Below, piece after piece: positions 37,693-46,836 of a stretch of DNA of 64,000 bases. Each line of letters begins with the position of its first letter. Within the stretch, counting starts at the first letter, position 1. The position numbers and the translations under genes are program-made. This DNA comes from Deltaproteobacteria bacterium. GTDB lineage: Bacteria; Desulfobacterota; Desulfarculia; Adiutricales; Adiutricaceae. The notes below the pieces were generated by a model that was not told the DNA's origin, did not search any database, and saw only the letters and a list, made by a program, of their open reading frames with translations. The stretch lies in contig JAISMF010000064.1 of the NCBI GenBank assembly GCA_031276865.1, positions 1 to 64,000 on the forward strand, read 5' to 3'.

Positions 37693-39159
37693 ATGCATAT
37701 ATTTTTCATCACGCCGGAAGCCGTGCCCTGCTCGCGGGCGGGAGGCCTGGGGGACGTCTCGTACTTCCTCCCCTGGGCGCTCTCCAAAATGGGCCACAGC
37801 GTAACCGTCATGGTGCCCAAATACCGGGGGGCCGAGGAGTTCCCTTTAAGGCGCCTGGATCCCTTGACCCGGACCATCGATCTCTCCATCAGCCGCCGCC
37901 AGGCGGACTACCACGAATTGTCCCTGGAAGGCGGCCACCGCCTGATCCTGGTGGACTGCCCGGACCTCTTCGACAGGCCCGGCATTTACGGAAACGAGTT
38001 CGGGGACTACGACGACAACGCCGAGCGCTTCATCTTCTTCTCCAAGGCCGCCTTCTCCATCCTCCCCGAGCTGGTGGACGGAAACGAACCCACGGTGGTG
38101 CACGCCCACGACTGGCCCTCGGGGCTGGTGCCCATGTACCTCAGCGTCTCCCGGGCCGGGGATTCCCGGCTTTCCGGCGTGGGGGCGGTCTTCACCTACC
38201 ACAACTTGGAAAACCAGGGGACCTTCCCCTACTACGACTTCGCCATGACGGGCCTGGACTGGAGCCACTTCACCTTCCAGGGCCTGGAGTTCCACGGACT
38301 TTTAAACCTCACCAAGGCCGGGCTCATCGGGGCGCACCTCATAAGCACGGTCTCGCACCGCTACGCCCGGGAGACTTTGAGTCCCGAATTGGGAAAGGGC
38401 CTGGAGGGGCTTTTAAAGGAGAGGCACAAAAACATTAGAAGCGTCCTCCACGGGGTGGACTACAAGATCTGGGATCCTTCCGTGGACGCGGTCATCCTCA
38501 AAAACTACTCTCTTAACGATCTCTCCGGCAAAAGGGAGTGCCGCGCGCATCTGGCCCGGCTCTTCGGCTTGGAGGATTCGCCTCTCCCCATAGTGGCGGT
38601 GATTTCACGGCTGCTTCCCAGAAAGGGCCTGGATCTAATCGTCAAAGCCATGCCGGAGCTTCTCAAACTCCCCCTGAAGCTCATCTTCATGGGCACGGGG
38701 GAGGATCAGTACATCTCCTTTCTGCGGGAGACGGCCCGGGCCAACTCCGGACGGGTGGGCCTCAAACTGGCCTACGATCCCCCCCTCATGCACCACATCC
38801 TCTCCGGCGCCGACATCTTTTTGAACCCCTCCCGCTTCGAGCCCTGCGGCTTGGAGCAGCTCTACTCCTTGAAATACGGCACCGTCCCCTTGGTGCGGGC
38901 CACGGGGGGCCTGGACGACACGGTGACGGACGAGCTCTCCCGCCCGGACGAGGGCACGGGCTTCAAGTTCGTCGACTACACGGCGGAGGCCCTCTTGGAG
39001 GCCCTGAAGAACGTTCTGGAGCGATTCCACGTCGCGGACGCCTGGCGCTCGCTCATGCGCCGCGGCATGCTGGAGGACTTCTCCTGGGAGAGGTCGGCCG
39101 CGGCCTACGAGGATATCTACACGCAGGCCCTAGGCGTCGCCAACGAAAAAAGGGATTAA
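37693..39159 (+). CDS. glgA: Glycogen synthase
   Basis: GlgA extends alpha-1,4-glucan chains using ADP-glucose (GT5, GT-B fold). The N-terminus MHIFFITPEAVPCSRAGGLG corresponds to the KxGGL glucosyl donor motif, with Arg15 in place of the usual Lys. VHAHDWPSGLVPMYL, the HGVDYKIWDPS segment and the C-terminal FEPCGLEQLYSLKYGTVPLV (about 381-400) with the two catalytic-region glutamates are all present. At 488 residues the length is normal. No glgB, glgC or glgP is adjacent; instead a histidine kinase follows after seven bases. Confidence 0.93.
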   Translation: MHIFFITPEAVPCSRAGGLGDVSYFLPWALSKMGHSVTVMVPKYRGAEEFPLRRLDPLTRTIDLSISRRQADYHELSLEGGHRLILVDCPDLFDRPGIYGNEFGDYDDNAERFIFFSKAAFSILPELVDGNEPTVVHAHDWPSGLVPMYLSVSRAGDSRLSGVGAVFTYHNLENQGTFPYYDFAMTGLDWSHFTFQGLEFHGLLNLTKAGLIGAHLISTVSHRYARETLSPELGKGLEGLLKERHKNIRSVLHGVDYKIWDPSVDAVILKNYSLNDLSGKRECRAHLARLFGLEDSPLPIVAVISRLLPRKGLDLIVKAMPELLKLPLKLIFMGTGEDQYISFLRETARANSGRVGLKLAYDPPLMHHILSGADIFLNPSRFEPCGLEQLYSLKYGTVPLVRATGGLDDTVTDELSRPDEGTGFKFVDYTAEALLEALKNVLERFHVADAWRSLMRRGMLEDFSWERSAAAYEDIYTQALGVANEKRD

Positions 39160-39166
39160 AGAATCC

Positions 39167-41599
39167 ATGCCCTCAGGTGACGCCCAGACGGTTATCGAGT
39201 TCCTCACCAAGCTCATCCTAATCGCCAACTCCAACATCCAGTTCGACTCCAAGGTGGACAGCTTTTTAAACCTGCTCACCCGGGAGCTGGGCATAGATCG
39301 GACCGTCCTCTTATTTTTAGACAGGGAGAAGAAACACCTCTCCCCCCACCGCCGGGACAACGCCCCCTCCGATCTGCCTTCTCCTCCGGTCGCGTATCTG
39401 GACACCTTCCTCAACCGGGTGGTGGTGAACCGCCAGTCGGCCATCGTGGACGCCCTCGATCTCACCCAGCTCCCCCCGCCCTGGGCCGAATTCCTCTCCC
39501 CCTACCTCTCCTCCATCTGCGTGGTCCCCATCACCGACGACAAGGCCTGCTACGGGGTGGTGATGACTCTTTCCAAGGGCTCTTTGGATCACACCCAGAA
39601 GACCTACGGGAAGATGCTGGAGGCGGTGACCAACCAGCTCTCCTTGGCCATCAAGAACAACCAGCTCGCGACCGACACCAGGAAACGCATCTCGGTTTTA
39701 AACGTCCTTTCCGAACTGGGGCGCACCCTGGCCGCCACCATAGAGGTGGACAAGGTCACCACCATGATCCCCCGCATCGCGGCCGGCGTGTTTTTGGCCG
39801 ACGGCGCGGCCTTGAACGTCCTGGACAACCAAGGCGAAACCCTTTTGGTATCCTCGCACTTCGGCCACGTCCCCCCCGCCTACAACTTCCAGCGCTTCCA
39901 GGGCCAAACCGTGCCCGCCCCCGCCTTCACGCCCCTCAAACGCCAGACTCCCTTCATGGGCTATCTCAAGGACGACCCCCTGGCCCAGGACGTCTCCTTA
40001 AAAGAGCAGTCCAACACCATTCTAACCGTGCCTTTGATGTTCCAGGGAAGGCGGGAGGGGGTGATCTCGCTTTTCAACAAGCTGGGCGGGAACCGCGGCG
40101 GCTTCCCCTCCGCCCCCAAGCTCTTCGAGGAGGGGGACATGGAGCTTTTGAAGGCCATGAACAGCATGATCTCGGGGGTGGTGGAGAACTCGCTTTCCTA
40201 CAAGGACGTGAACACCCTGGCCAAGACCAACGAGTACATGGTGCGCTACCTCTCCAACCTCTACGACATCTCCAGCGCCATGATGACCACGGTGCGCTAC
40301 GACGAGCTGGTGTGGATCATCATCCAGTCTTTAACCTTGGAGCAGGGCCTCAAATTCGACAAGGTCCTGATAATGCTTTTGCGCGAGACCGAGACGGATC
40401 CGGTTTTGGAGAGCTCAGCCTACTGGGCGCCGCGGGATAAAAACCGCGGAGACGAGTCTTTAAACGAACTGGCCGACATCCTCAGGAAGCCCAACCGCCA
40501 GGAAGCGGCCCTCATGATCGAGGAGGGCAAAAAGATGAACATCTCGGTCCCGGTCACCCCGGACTCCACCCGCATCCTGGCCCGGGCCGTAGTCGAGCGG
40601 AAACCCCTGTTGGGCTGCCGCGGCACCGACACCTCCGAGGACCACGATCTCCTGGACTTCGGGCTCCAGGGCTACGCCGCCGTGCCCATGCTGGCCAAGG
40701 GCCGGGAGGTGGGGGTCATAGCCGTGGACCGTTCCCTTTCCGGCGATCTCATCACCCGCCAGACCTTGAGGGAGCTTAACATGCTCACCAACCAGGCGGG
40801 CCTGGCCATAGAGAACACCATCCTCTACGACGATTTGCGCACGGCCAACCAGAACCTGGCCGTGGCCAGGAACCGCCTCATCCAAGCCGAAAAACTGGCC
40901 GCCCAAGGAGAAATGGGTACCCAGCTGGCCCACGAGATCCGGAACCCCTTGGTCTCCATCGGCGGCTTCACCCAGCGCCTCTTGAAAAAGCTCAAAGACG
41001 ACGATCCCTTGCGCCGCTACCCCCAGGTGATCTTGGAGGAGGTGGAGCGATTGAACAAGGTCTTAAACAACGTCCTTGACTTCTCCCGCGACGAGAAGGG
41101 CCAGGTGCGGGAGTTCAGCCTGGAGGACATGGCCCGGGAGGTGCTGTCGTCCTTAAAGCACGAGCTCTCCCGCAACAAGGTGACGGTGGAGCTCGCCGCG
41201 GAGGACAAGACCCCTTTGGTCTCGGGAGACGACCGGCAGATCATGCACGTCTTTTTAAACCTCATCTACAACGCCTCCCAGGCCATGAACCCCGGCGGCG
41301 GCGGGAAGATATACATAAAGATCTTCCGCCACAAGGATAACGAGACCCATTACGTCGCCTGCTCCATAACCGACACGGGTCCGGGCATCCCGGTGGATCT
41401 CCTCCCCTCGGTCTTCAACCCCTTCTTCACCACCAAGACCCAGGGCACGGGCCTGGGCCTTTCCATCGTGCAGAAGATCGTGACCCGCTACAACGGAACC
41501 ATCTCGGTCGTGAACCATCCGCCGGAATACCCCGGATCCGGCGCCTCCTTCACCTTCATGTTCCCCGTCTCCACCGCCTCCGGCGCGGTGGTCTATTAA
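39167..41599 (+). CDS. Multi-GAF sensor histidine kinase
   Basis: An 810-residue cytoplasmic kinase without membrane segments. Three or four GAF-like units fill residues about 15-560 (for example LSELGRTLAATIEVDKVTTM opening the second and YDISSAMMTTVRYDELVWII the third). HisKA follows with the phospho-acceptor His589 in LAHEIRNPLVSIGGF, then the HATPase domain with N-box NLIYNASQAM (about 697), G1 DTGPGIP and G2 TGLGLS. It starts seven bases after glgA and is surely cotranscribed, which hints at control linked to carbon storage. No response regulator is next to it. Confidence 0.92.
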   Translation: MPSGDAQTVIEFLTKLILIANSNIQFDSKVDSFLNLLTRELGIDRTVLLFLDREKKHLSPHRRDNAPSDLPSPPVAYLDTFLNRVVVNRQSAIVDALDLTQLPPPWAEFLSPYLSSICVVPITDDKACYGVVMTLSKGSLDHTQKTYGKMLEAVTNQLSLAIKNNQLATDTRKRISVLNVLSELGRTLAATIEVDKVTTMIPRIAAGVFLADGAALNVLDNQGETLLVSSHFGHVPPAYNFQRFQGQTVPAPAFTPLKRQTPFMGYLKDDPLAQDVSLKEQSNTILTVPLMFQGRREGVISLFNKLGGNRGGFPSAPKLFEEGDMELLKAMNSMISGVVENSLSYKDVNTLAKTNEYMVRYLSNLYDISSAMMTTVRYDELVWIIIQSLTLEQGLKFDKVLIMLLRETETDPVLESSAYWAPRDKNRGDESLNELADILRKPNRQEAALMIEEGKKMNISVPVTPDSTRILARAVVERKPLLGCRGTDTSEDHDLLDFGLQGYAAVPMLAKGREVGVIAVDRSLSGDLITRQTLRELNMLTNQAGLAIENTILYDDLRTANQNLAVARNRLIQAEKLAAQGEMGTQLAHEIRNPLVSIGGFTQRLLKKLKDDDPLRRYPQVILEEVERLNKVLNNVLDFSRDEKGQVREFSLEDMAREVLSSLKHELSRNKVTVELAAEDKTPLVSGDDRQIMHVFLNLIYNASQAMNPGGGGKIYIKIFRHKDNETHYVACSITDTGPGIPVDLLPSVFNPFFTTKTQGTGLGLSIVQKIVTRYNGTISVVNHPPEYPGSGASFTFMFPVSTASGAVVY

Positions 41600-42564
41600 A
41601 ACCGTTCCCTTCTTCTTTTAAAGGGCCCGTTCCGCCTAAAAAAACCGGAAAGGTCGCTCTTTTCTCCCGGACTCCCGCCCGCCTCCCTCCGCCCGCCGCA
41701 TCGCTCCCGCCCGCATCCTCCAGCCCCGCCCCACCCCGGCCTTTCCGCCTCGCCCGAGTTCCCCGATGGCCTTTTTCTTTCAAGCCCGCTTGAAACATCC
41801 GCCCCCCCCTTTTTTTTTAGGCGGAAACGCCCGGGGGATCCGCGGAAGATCGAACATCGACGCCGGATGAAACGATCGAGACCAAAGGGCCTTGAAGGTG
41901 ATTCGCCCGCGCCGGCTTTATCCGTGTTTTTCAAAGCTTTTTCAATTTGTAAAATTTTTTCTTGTTTTATCTCCTGGGAAGGCGTATAAAATATATAGCG
42001 CTCCATTTATTTTTTTTCACGCTTATCCTCCGAAATCCTTAATTTAAGCGAATTTACAGGGTTTAAAGAATACGGATCCGCCGGAGCGGCTGAAAAAATC
42101 CCTCCCTCTTTTTTTTCACGCTCTCTCTTTCGTGATTTTAAAACGATTTCGGAAGGGTCCCGCGGAAATTATCTTCGCTTTTGTTTTTCACCTTCGATCT
42201 CCCTTTTTCATTTCCATCGTTCAACTCCTTAATTCAACTCCTTAATCCAACTCCATCGTTCAACTCTTTTGTTCATCCACGTAGTTCACTTCTTTTTTCC
42301 CTTTTAAGGAACCCCGGAGTATTTTTAAAAGCGCGGACGGGGGCTCTTTTAGGGCTCTTGAAAACAACGGACGCGCCGCGAAAAGAGGAAGCCTCCTTTC
42401 GCCAAGTCCCCGAAAAGCGAAATCGGGCCGCGCTCCCTATCCGGAATACCGGCGTCAGCCGGGGATCCGGAATCGTCTTGGAAAATTTCCACCTTTGAAC
42501 GGATCCGGAAACGGTCCGCCGCCGCTCCCCCTGGCTCATGAAGGGAAGGGATAAGGGATCTGTC
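41600..42564. other. Intergenic gap, no gene recognised
   Basis: About 965 bases. An AT-rich block (41935-42180) includes GTATAAAATATATAGCG near 41982. A 13-base direct repeat TTCAACTCCTTAA occurs at 42220 and 42233 with a partial third copy. No coding signal. Confidence 0.5.
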
Positions 42565-43794
42565 ATGACGAGCGAGACTTATCCGGCTTTAGGGCTCCTG
42601 GCCGCGCTCATAGTCCTCTCCCAGCTCCACGCCCTCCTCTTCTTTTCCGCCCGGATAAAAATACCGGCGCTCCGCAAACTCCTTAGGGCGGTCTACCTCC
42701 TCTTCAACCTCTCCGGATTCTCCGCCTTCCTCGCCTTCCAAGCGCTGGAACTGCCCGGGGACGGGGGCCTGATCCGGAACTACCTCTATTTACCCGGAAT
42801 CGTCTGGCAGAGCGTCCATTTGGTCTGGATCGTCCCCGGCCTCGTCCTTTCCGCCCTGACCGCCCTGGTCTCCCTCCTCCTCTCCGCCCGGGAGCCCAAG
42901 GGGCTCCCCAAACTCTTTCGGGCCAAAAAGAACGAACCCTCCCTGGCGCACCCCGCGGGGCTCCTCCTCTGCGCCTTTCTGATTTTGGGCTTCCACTCCT
43001 ACCTAAACGAGCTCAAAGGTCCGGAGATAAACGAAACCGTTCTGGCGTACCCCGATCTCCCCCGGGAGCTGGAGGGTTTCACCCTGGCCCTGATTTCCGA
43101 CGTCCACTACGGCCGGGGGTCCTCGCTTACGGGCCTCGAAGAGGCCCTGGAGCGGGTGAAAAGGGCCGCTCCCGAGGTCGTCTTCCTGGCGGGGGATATA
43201 AGCGACTGTCCCGCAAAATACGCCTCCGAGCTCGCGAAACCCTTGTCGACGCTTAAAAACACCCCCTTCGGGGTCTACGCCGTGCTGGGCGACCGCGACC
43301 TCAAAAAAGACGGAAACCCCCAACTCCTGAACGCCCTGCGCTCCGCCGGCGTGATCCCCGCGGGGGGACGGAGGATCATGGTCCACGGCCTTCCCCTCAC
43401 CGTCATGGGATTCCAGGACCTCCCCGGGGAGGTCCCGGACCTCTTTCCCCTGGATTTTCTGGGCCGGGAGTTCGTTTTGGATTTCGCCTCGCTCAAGGGT
43501 CCGCCGCCCCCTTTGGGCAACTTCAACGTGATTTTCAGCCACCGTCCCCCGGCGATCTCCAATTCACCCTCGGGGGGGAGCCTTTACCTCTCCGGCCACG
43601 CCCGAGGAGGGCACTTCGCCCTCCCCGGGGACAAGGATCTAAATCTGGCCGCGCTTTTCTACGACCGCTCCTCCGGCTTGTACCAATCCGGCTCCGCCTA
43701 CATCCTCGTGAGCCGCGGAATATCCGACTCCTTTTTCCACCTGCGCTTTTTCGCCCGGCCGGAAATAAACATCGTGCGGCTCACCCGGGGATGA
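42565..43794 (+). CDS. Membrane metallophosphoesterase-like protein with degenerate metal site
   Basis: The protein of about 409 residues has four hydrophobic segments in its first 150 residues and then a calcineurin-like phosphoesterase domain of the YaeI/YkuE type. The first two metal motifs are intact (LISDVHYG and LAGDISD), but the third, normally GNH(D/E), reads LGDRDLK, and the last, normally GHTHGGQ, reads GHARGGH. Two key histidines and the asparagine are thus missing, so activity is doubtful. ATG 42565 has AAGGGA six bases upstream; an in-frame ATG at 42538 has none. It probably ends at the terminator at 43951. Confidence 0.8.
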   Translation: MTSETYPALGLLAALIVLSQLHALLFFSARIKIPALRKLLRAVYLLFNLSGFSAFLAFQALELPGDGGLIRNYLYLPGIVWQSVHLVWIVPGLVLSALTALVSLLLSAREPKGLPKLFRAKKNEPSLAHPAGLLLCAFLILGFHSYLNELKGPEINETVLAYPDLPRELEGFTLALISDVHYGRGSSLTGLEEALERVKRAAPEVVFLAGDISDCPAKYASELAKPLSTLKNTPFGVYAVLGDRDLKKDGNPQLLNALRSAGVIPAGGRRIMVHGLPLTVMGFQDLPGEVPDLFPLDFLGREFVLDFASLKGPPPPLGNFNVIFSHRPPAISNSPSGGSLYLSGHARGGHFALPGDKDLNLAALFYDRSSGLYQSGSAYILVSRGISDSFFHLRFFARPEINIVRLTRG

Positions 43795-44732
43795 GGCGAG
43801 GGGGGCGCCCCCTTCCCTCGCGGAGGAAATTTTTTCGGCGCGGTTTACTTTCCAAACGGCCAAGGCCCTCGCTTGAAAACGCGCTTTGCATAATCCGGCC
43901 GGACGCCGTGAAAAGTAACGGAGAGGGGGCTTCGAAAGACGCCGATTTCAACCGCGGAAATCCGCGGTCTTTTTTTACGGGGTATTTTTTCGACGGATCG
44001 ACCGCGCCGGAAGGAAAGCGGGTTTAAGTAAAAAAAATAAAATTCGAAGCGCGACGACGAGGGAACCCCGGGCGCGCGGAGCGGGAAAAAAAACTCGCGT
44101 AAATATAACGAGGGCGCTTCCCGCGGCCTGAAAGCCCCCCCCAAACGGCGTAAACCCACGGTCTCCAAACGGCTCCGCCGTCACGTCCTCCGGGAATTTT
44201 TTCGTCCGAAAGCGAGGCGGGGGGGGGGGCGCCTCCTTAGGCGGAAACGCCCATTTTCGGGCCGCCTCCGGCGGAGGCCGCCGGCGGGGTTGAACGCGCT
44301 TCCCCCCCGGAGAAACCAGACTCCGTTCGGCCCGCGGATCCTCTTGTTTCATGTTGGGGAATTTGATAAGATTCAAAATTAGAATGTCACTCCGGCGGTT
44401 GAAAAAAAGAACGCCGAATACGAGCCCGGAGACGCTAATCGACGCCCTTCCAACTTTCAGCCGCCGGGGCGACCATCCGCGTTGGGGTTGTTCCGCCGCG
44501 GTTCCCGCGCCCGGAAGGCCCGGGACGCCCGGCTAAGAAAATTTAATAGAAAAGGTATACAATATATGCGATAAATAACAATACGCTACGAATATGTAGC
44601 ATAATATCGCAAAATTTCTCAACGGCGGGGGGCTTTTCGCGTCCGCGTCGACTGCGACCCGGCCGGCGCCCGTCCCGGGGAAACCGCCCTGGACCGTTCC
44701 GGCCGCCTCCCCGCCGGGAAAGGATATCGAAA
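43795..44732. other. Intergenic gap, no gene recognised
   Basis: About 940 bases with a terminator at 43951 and an AT-rich stretch at 44540-44620 that includes ACAATATAT (44559) and may hold the promoter of the nitroreductase-like gene. Confidence 0.5.
43951..43976 (+). terminator. Intrinsic terminator
   Basis: ACCGCGGA/TCCGCGGT with a two- to four-base loop, followed by CTTTTTTT. It lies 157 bases after the metallophosphoesterase-like gene. Confidence 0.85.
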
Positions 44733-45332
44733 GTGATCGCCCGCGTTTTCAAAATTCTCCTAGTCCTCGCCCTCGTTTCGAGCGTCGCCGAATTCGCCCC
44801 CGAAGCGGCGGCCCAGGAATCGATCCGGCTCCCCGACCCCGTCAAAACCGGAGGCCTGCCGTTAAACGAAGCCCTCGCGGCCAGGCATTCCGCGCGAAAG
44901 TTCAAGCCCGACCAATTGAGCCGGGAGACGCTCTCCGGCATCCTCTGGGCGGCCTTCGGCGTGAACCGAGAGGACGGCAAGCGCACCATCCCCACGGCCA
45001 GGGGGAAAAACGAGCTCCAGGTCTACGCCGTCTTGTCCACCGGGGTCTACCTCTACGACCCCGAAAAGAACACCCTCGAGTTGGCGCTCGAAGGGGATTT
45101 CACCAAAAACTACGACCCCCAGGCCCCGCTGACCCTGCTTTACGCCGCCCCCGACAAGGTCCTGGGCGGATTGCACGCCGGCTCCGCCTACCAGTCGGTG
45201 GGCCTTTACGCGGCCTCCTCCGGACTCTCCAACGTGGTGAAGGTGACGGGCGTGGACGAGCTCAAGGATAAGCTGAAACTTCCGGAAGGCTACGCGGTCC
45301 TGGCGGTCCACACCCTGGGGCTGCCGGACTGA
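44733..45332 (+). CDS. Exported nitroreductase-like (SagB-type) protein
   Basis: A 199-residue protein with a signal peptide (VIARVFKILLVLALVSSVAE and on to the AAA-QE cleavage site, GTG start). The mature part follows the nitroreductase fold: LNEALAARHSARKFKPDQLS, the helix TLSGILWAAFGVNREDGKRT, a central GSAYQSVGLYAASSGLSNVV and the C-terminal strand. These FMN enzymes reduce nitro groups or act in SagB-type oxidations; export is typical of a subgroup in anaerobes. AAAGGA lies nine bases before the GTG. A perfect terminator follows 44 bases downstream. Confidence 0.85.
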   Translation: MIARVFKILLVLALVSSVAEFAPEAAAQESIRLPDPVKTGGLPLNEALAARHSARKFKPDQLSRETLSGILWAAFGVNREDGKRTIPTARGKNELQVYAVLSTGVYLYDPEKNTLELALEGDFTKNYDPQAPLTLLYAAPDKVLGGLHAGSAYQSVGLYAASSGLSNVVKVTGVDELKDKLKLPEGYAVLAVHTLGLPD

Positions 45333-45375
45333 AAGAAACTTTTTTTTCGGTAATTCGTCCCCAAGACCCTTTTCC

Positions 45376-45413
45376 AGCCAAAAAAAGCCGGGCGGACCCG
45401 GCTTTTTTTGGCT
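45376..45413. terminator. Bidirectional intrinsic terminator
   Basis: A perfect 17-base stem AGCCAAAAAAAGCCGGG/CCCGGCTTTTTTTGGCT around CGGA. It is symmetric, with T-runs on both strands, and would end the nitroreductase transcript on the plus strand. Confidence 0.92.
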
Positions 45414-45420
45414 GTTTTTT

Positions 45421-45560
45421 CCTATGAAAACCCCTTCGGGAGCTTTCCTGCGGCGGGGTGAAAACCTTCCTCTCTTTTCATGAGAGTTTTCCTATGAAAA
45501 CCCCTCCGGGAGCTTTCCTGCGGCGGGGTGAAAACCTTCCTCTCTTTTCATGAGAGTTTT
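45421..45560. repeat. 70 bp intergenic element, two tandem copies
   Basis: Copies at 45421-45490 and 45491-45560 differ at one base (T or C at position 16). Each runs from CCTATGAAAACCCC through GGCGGGGTGAAAACC to CTCTCTTTTCATGAGAG and TTTT; the last part is a 5-base stem with a T-tail. A third, diverged copy is at 23089. All lie between convergent genes. Confidence 0.92.
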
Positions 45561-45749
45561 TCGTCCGCGGTCCGGAAAACCGGATCCAGGGGTCGCGCGC
45601 CCGGGAGATCCTCCTCCCCTGAGGCGAGATTTTAGCGGCTTTAAAAAAGCGCCCGCTTTTTCCCGCGCCGTAAAAAAACTTCGGAGCGCCGTACTTCCGC
45701 TTTATTTCATCTCCCGCGGGGGGGGATGGCCGGAAAGGGGCCGCCCCGC

Positions 45750-45774
45750 AAAAAATCCCCGCTTCAGGCCGGGA
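45750..45774 (-). terminator. Probable terminator of the GcvH-like gene
   Basis: On the minus strand TCCCG...CGGGGA encloses an 8-base loop and is followed by TTTTTT. It lies about 27 bases past the stop codon. Confidence 0.6.
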
Positions 45775-45800
45775 AGTCTTCGGACGCCGTCCGCCCGGGG

Positions 45801-46322
45801 CTAGTAGTCGTCGTCATCGTCGTCGTAGTAGTCGTCCTCGTCGTCGTCATCCTCGTCTTCGTCCTCGTCCTCGTCATCCTCGTCTTCTTCCAGGAAGTCG
45901 TCCTCGTCTTCCTCATCCTCATCCTCATCCTCCTCTTCCGCCTCCGAGACGTAGTGCTCGTATTCCTGACGGGTCATGAGATCCTCCAGCTCGTCCGGAT
46001 CCTGGATGAGGAGGCGGATGAGCCAGCCCTCCTCGTAGTTGTCCTCCAAAAGGACTTCCGGGGCGTCCTCGATGTCCTCGTTTACCGAGAGGATCTCGCC
46101 GGTCAAAGGTGAAATAAGGGTGAAAAGGGATTTCTTGTCCTCCATGATGTAGCCGAAAACCTCGTCTTTGGAGACTTCGACCCCTTCCTGGGGGAATTTA
46201 ATCCTGTCAAAATTCTGGACGTTCGCCAGAGGCTCCTCGGTTATGCCGATGAGGGCCGTGTTTTCTTCCTCGATCCTGACCCAGACGTGGTCGGAGCTGA
46301 AGCGCAGGTTTTGTTCTTCCAC
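45801..46322 (-). CDS. Glycine cleavage H-like (lipoyl-domain) protein with Asp/Glu tail
   Basis: The 173-residue protein starts with RFSSDHVWVRIEEENTALIG, the usual GcvH N-terminus, and has the lipoyl-lysine region EDKKSLFTLISPLTGEILSV where a Lys aligns with the modified residue. The last 45 or so residues are almost only Asp and Glu, encoded by GTC/CTC-type trinucleotide runs on the plus strand. I chose GTG 46322, seven bases after GGGAGG, over an upstream TTG at 46349. No other glycine cleavage gene (gcvT, gcvP, lpd) or lipoate ligase is nearby, so it may carry lipoyl groups for another system. Confidence 0.8.
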   Translation of the reverse strand: MEEQNLRFSSDHVWVRIEEENTALIGITEEPLANVQNFDRIKFPQEGVEVSKDEVFGYIMEDKKSLFTLISPLTGEILSVNEDIEDAPEVLLEDNYEEGWLIRLLIQDPDELEDLMTRQEYEHYVSEAEEEDEDEDEEDEDDFLEEDEDDEDEDEDEDDDDEDDYYDDDDDDY

Positions 46323-46527
46323 GAAAAACCTCCCGAAAAATTTCCACAAGCTTTGGAGTTTCGGAGGCCCGTTAAACGCCGGAAAAGAAACGTCCCTTTC
46401 CCGGAGCCCAGGGTCCCCGAAGCGCCCATAGAGTCTTCAAGCGGGCTTGAAAAAAGCGCCAAGGCGGCGTGGCAAAAAAAAAATACATTAACAAAGGGGC
46501 GTTTTCAAGGATTTTTATCGCCGGGGG

Positions 46528-46550
46528 AAAAAAGCCCCGGGGCTTTTTTT
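46528..46550. terminator. Terminator-like palindrome in a divergent gap
   Basis: AAAAAAGCCCCGGGGCTTTTTTT is a perfect palindrome with T-runs on both strands. Both neighbouring genes point away from it, so it would terminate an unrecognised small transcript rather than either gene. Confidence 0.6.
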
Positions 46551-46710
46551 CCGCCCTCCCCGAAGCGCCCCTTTTCCCGCCCCCCTCCCCCTCCTTTTTT
46601 CACCGGAAAAACCGCGCCTTTTCCAAGGCCGCGGCCGCCGGCGCGCGCAAGGCGGGGGAAGGCGGGCTCTGGAGGTTCCGGAACTATCCGGAGCCTCCCC
46701 CTTCCGCGGC

Positions 46711-46760
46711 CCCTTTCCGGGCCTTTCACGGCCTTTCCGGGCCTTTCCGGTCCTTTCCGG
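46711..46760 (+). repeat. Five tandem copies of a 10-mer (consensus GCCTTTCCGG)
   Basis: Units at 46711, 46721, 46731, 46741 and 46751, of which two are identical and three vary by one or two bases. It lies 77 bases before cobS. Confidence 0.8.
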
Positions 46761-46836
46761 ACTTTGAGCCTTTTTCGGGTCTTTCCGGGGGAAGCCCGCT
46801 ATGTTATATTAAAAAATTGACGTCCGGAGTCCTCCC

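Larger units (their letters stand above)
46323..46836. other. Divergent intergenic region with terminator-like palindrome
   Basis: About 510 bases between the GcvH-like gene and cobS. It includes the palindrome at 46528-46550 and a 10-base tandem repeat (46711-46760). No Cbl-box sequence of a cobalamin riboswitch was seen. Confidence 0.5.

Noticed and set aside
46323-46836. Cobalamin riboswitch upstream of cobS
   Set aside because: No Cbl-box sequence or matching fold was found.
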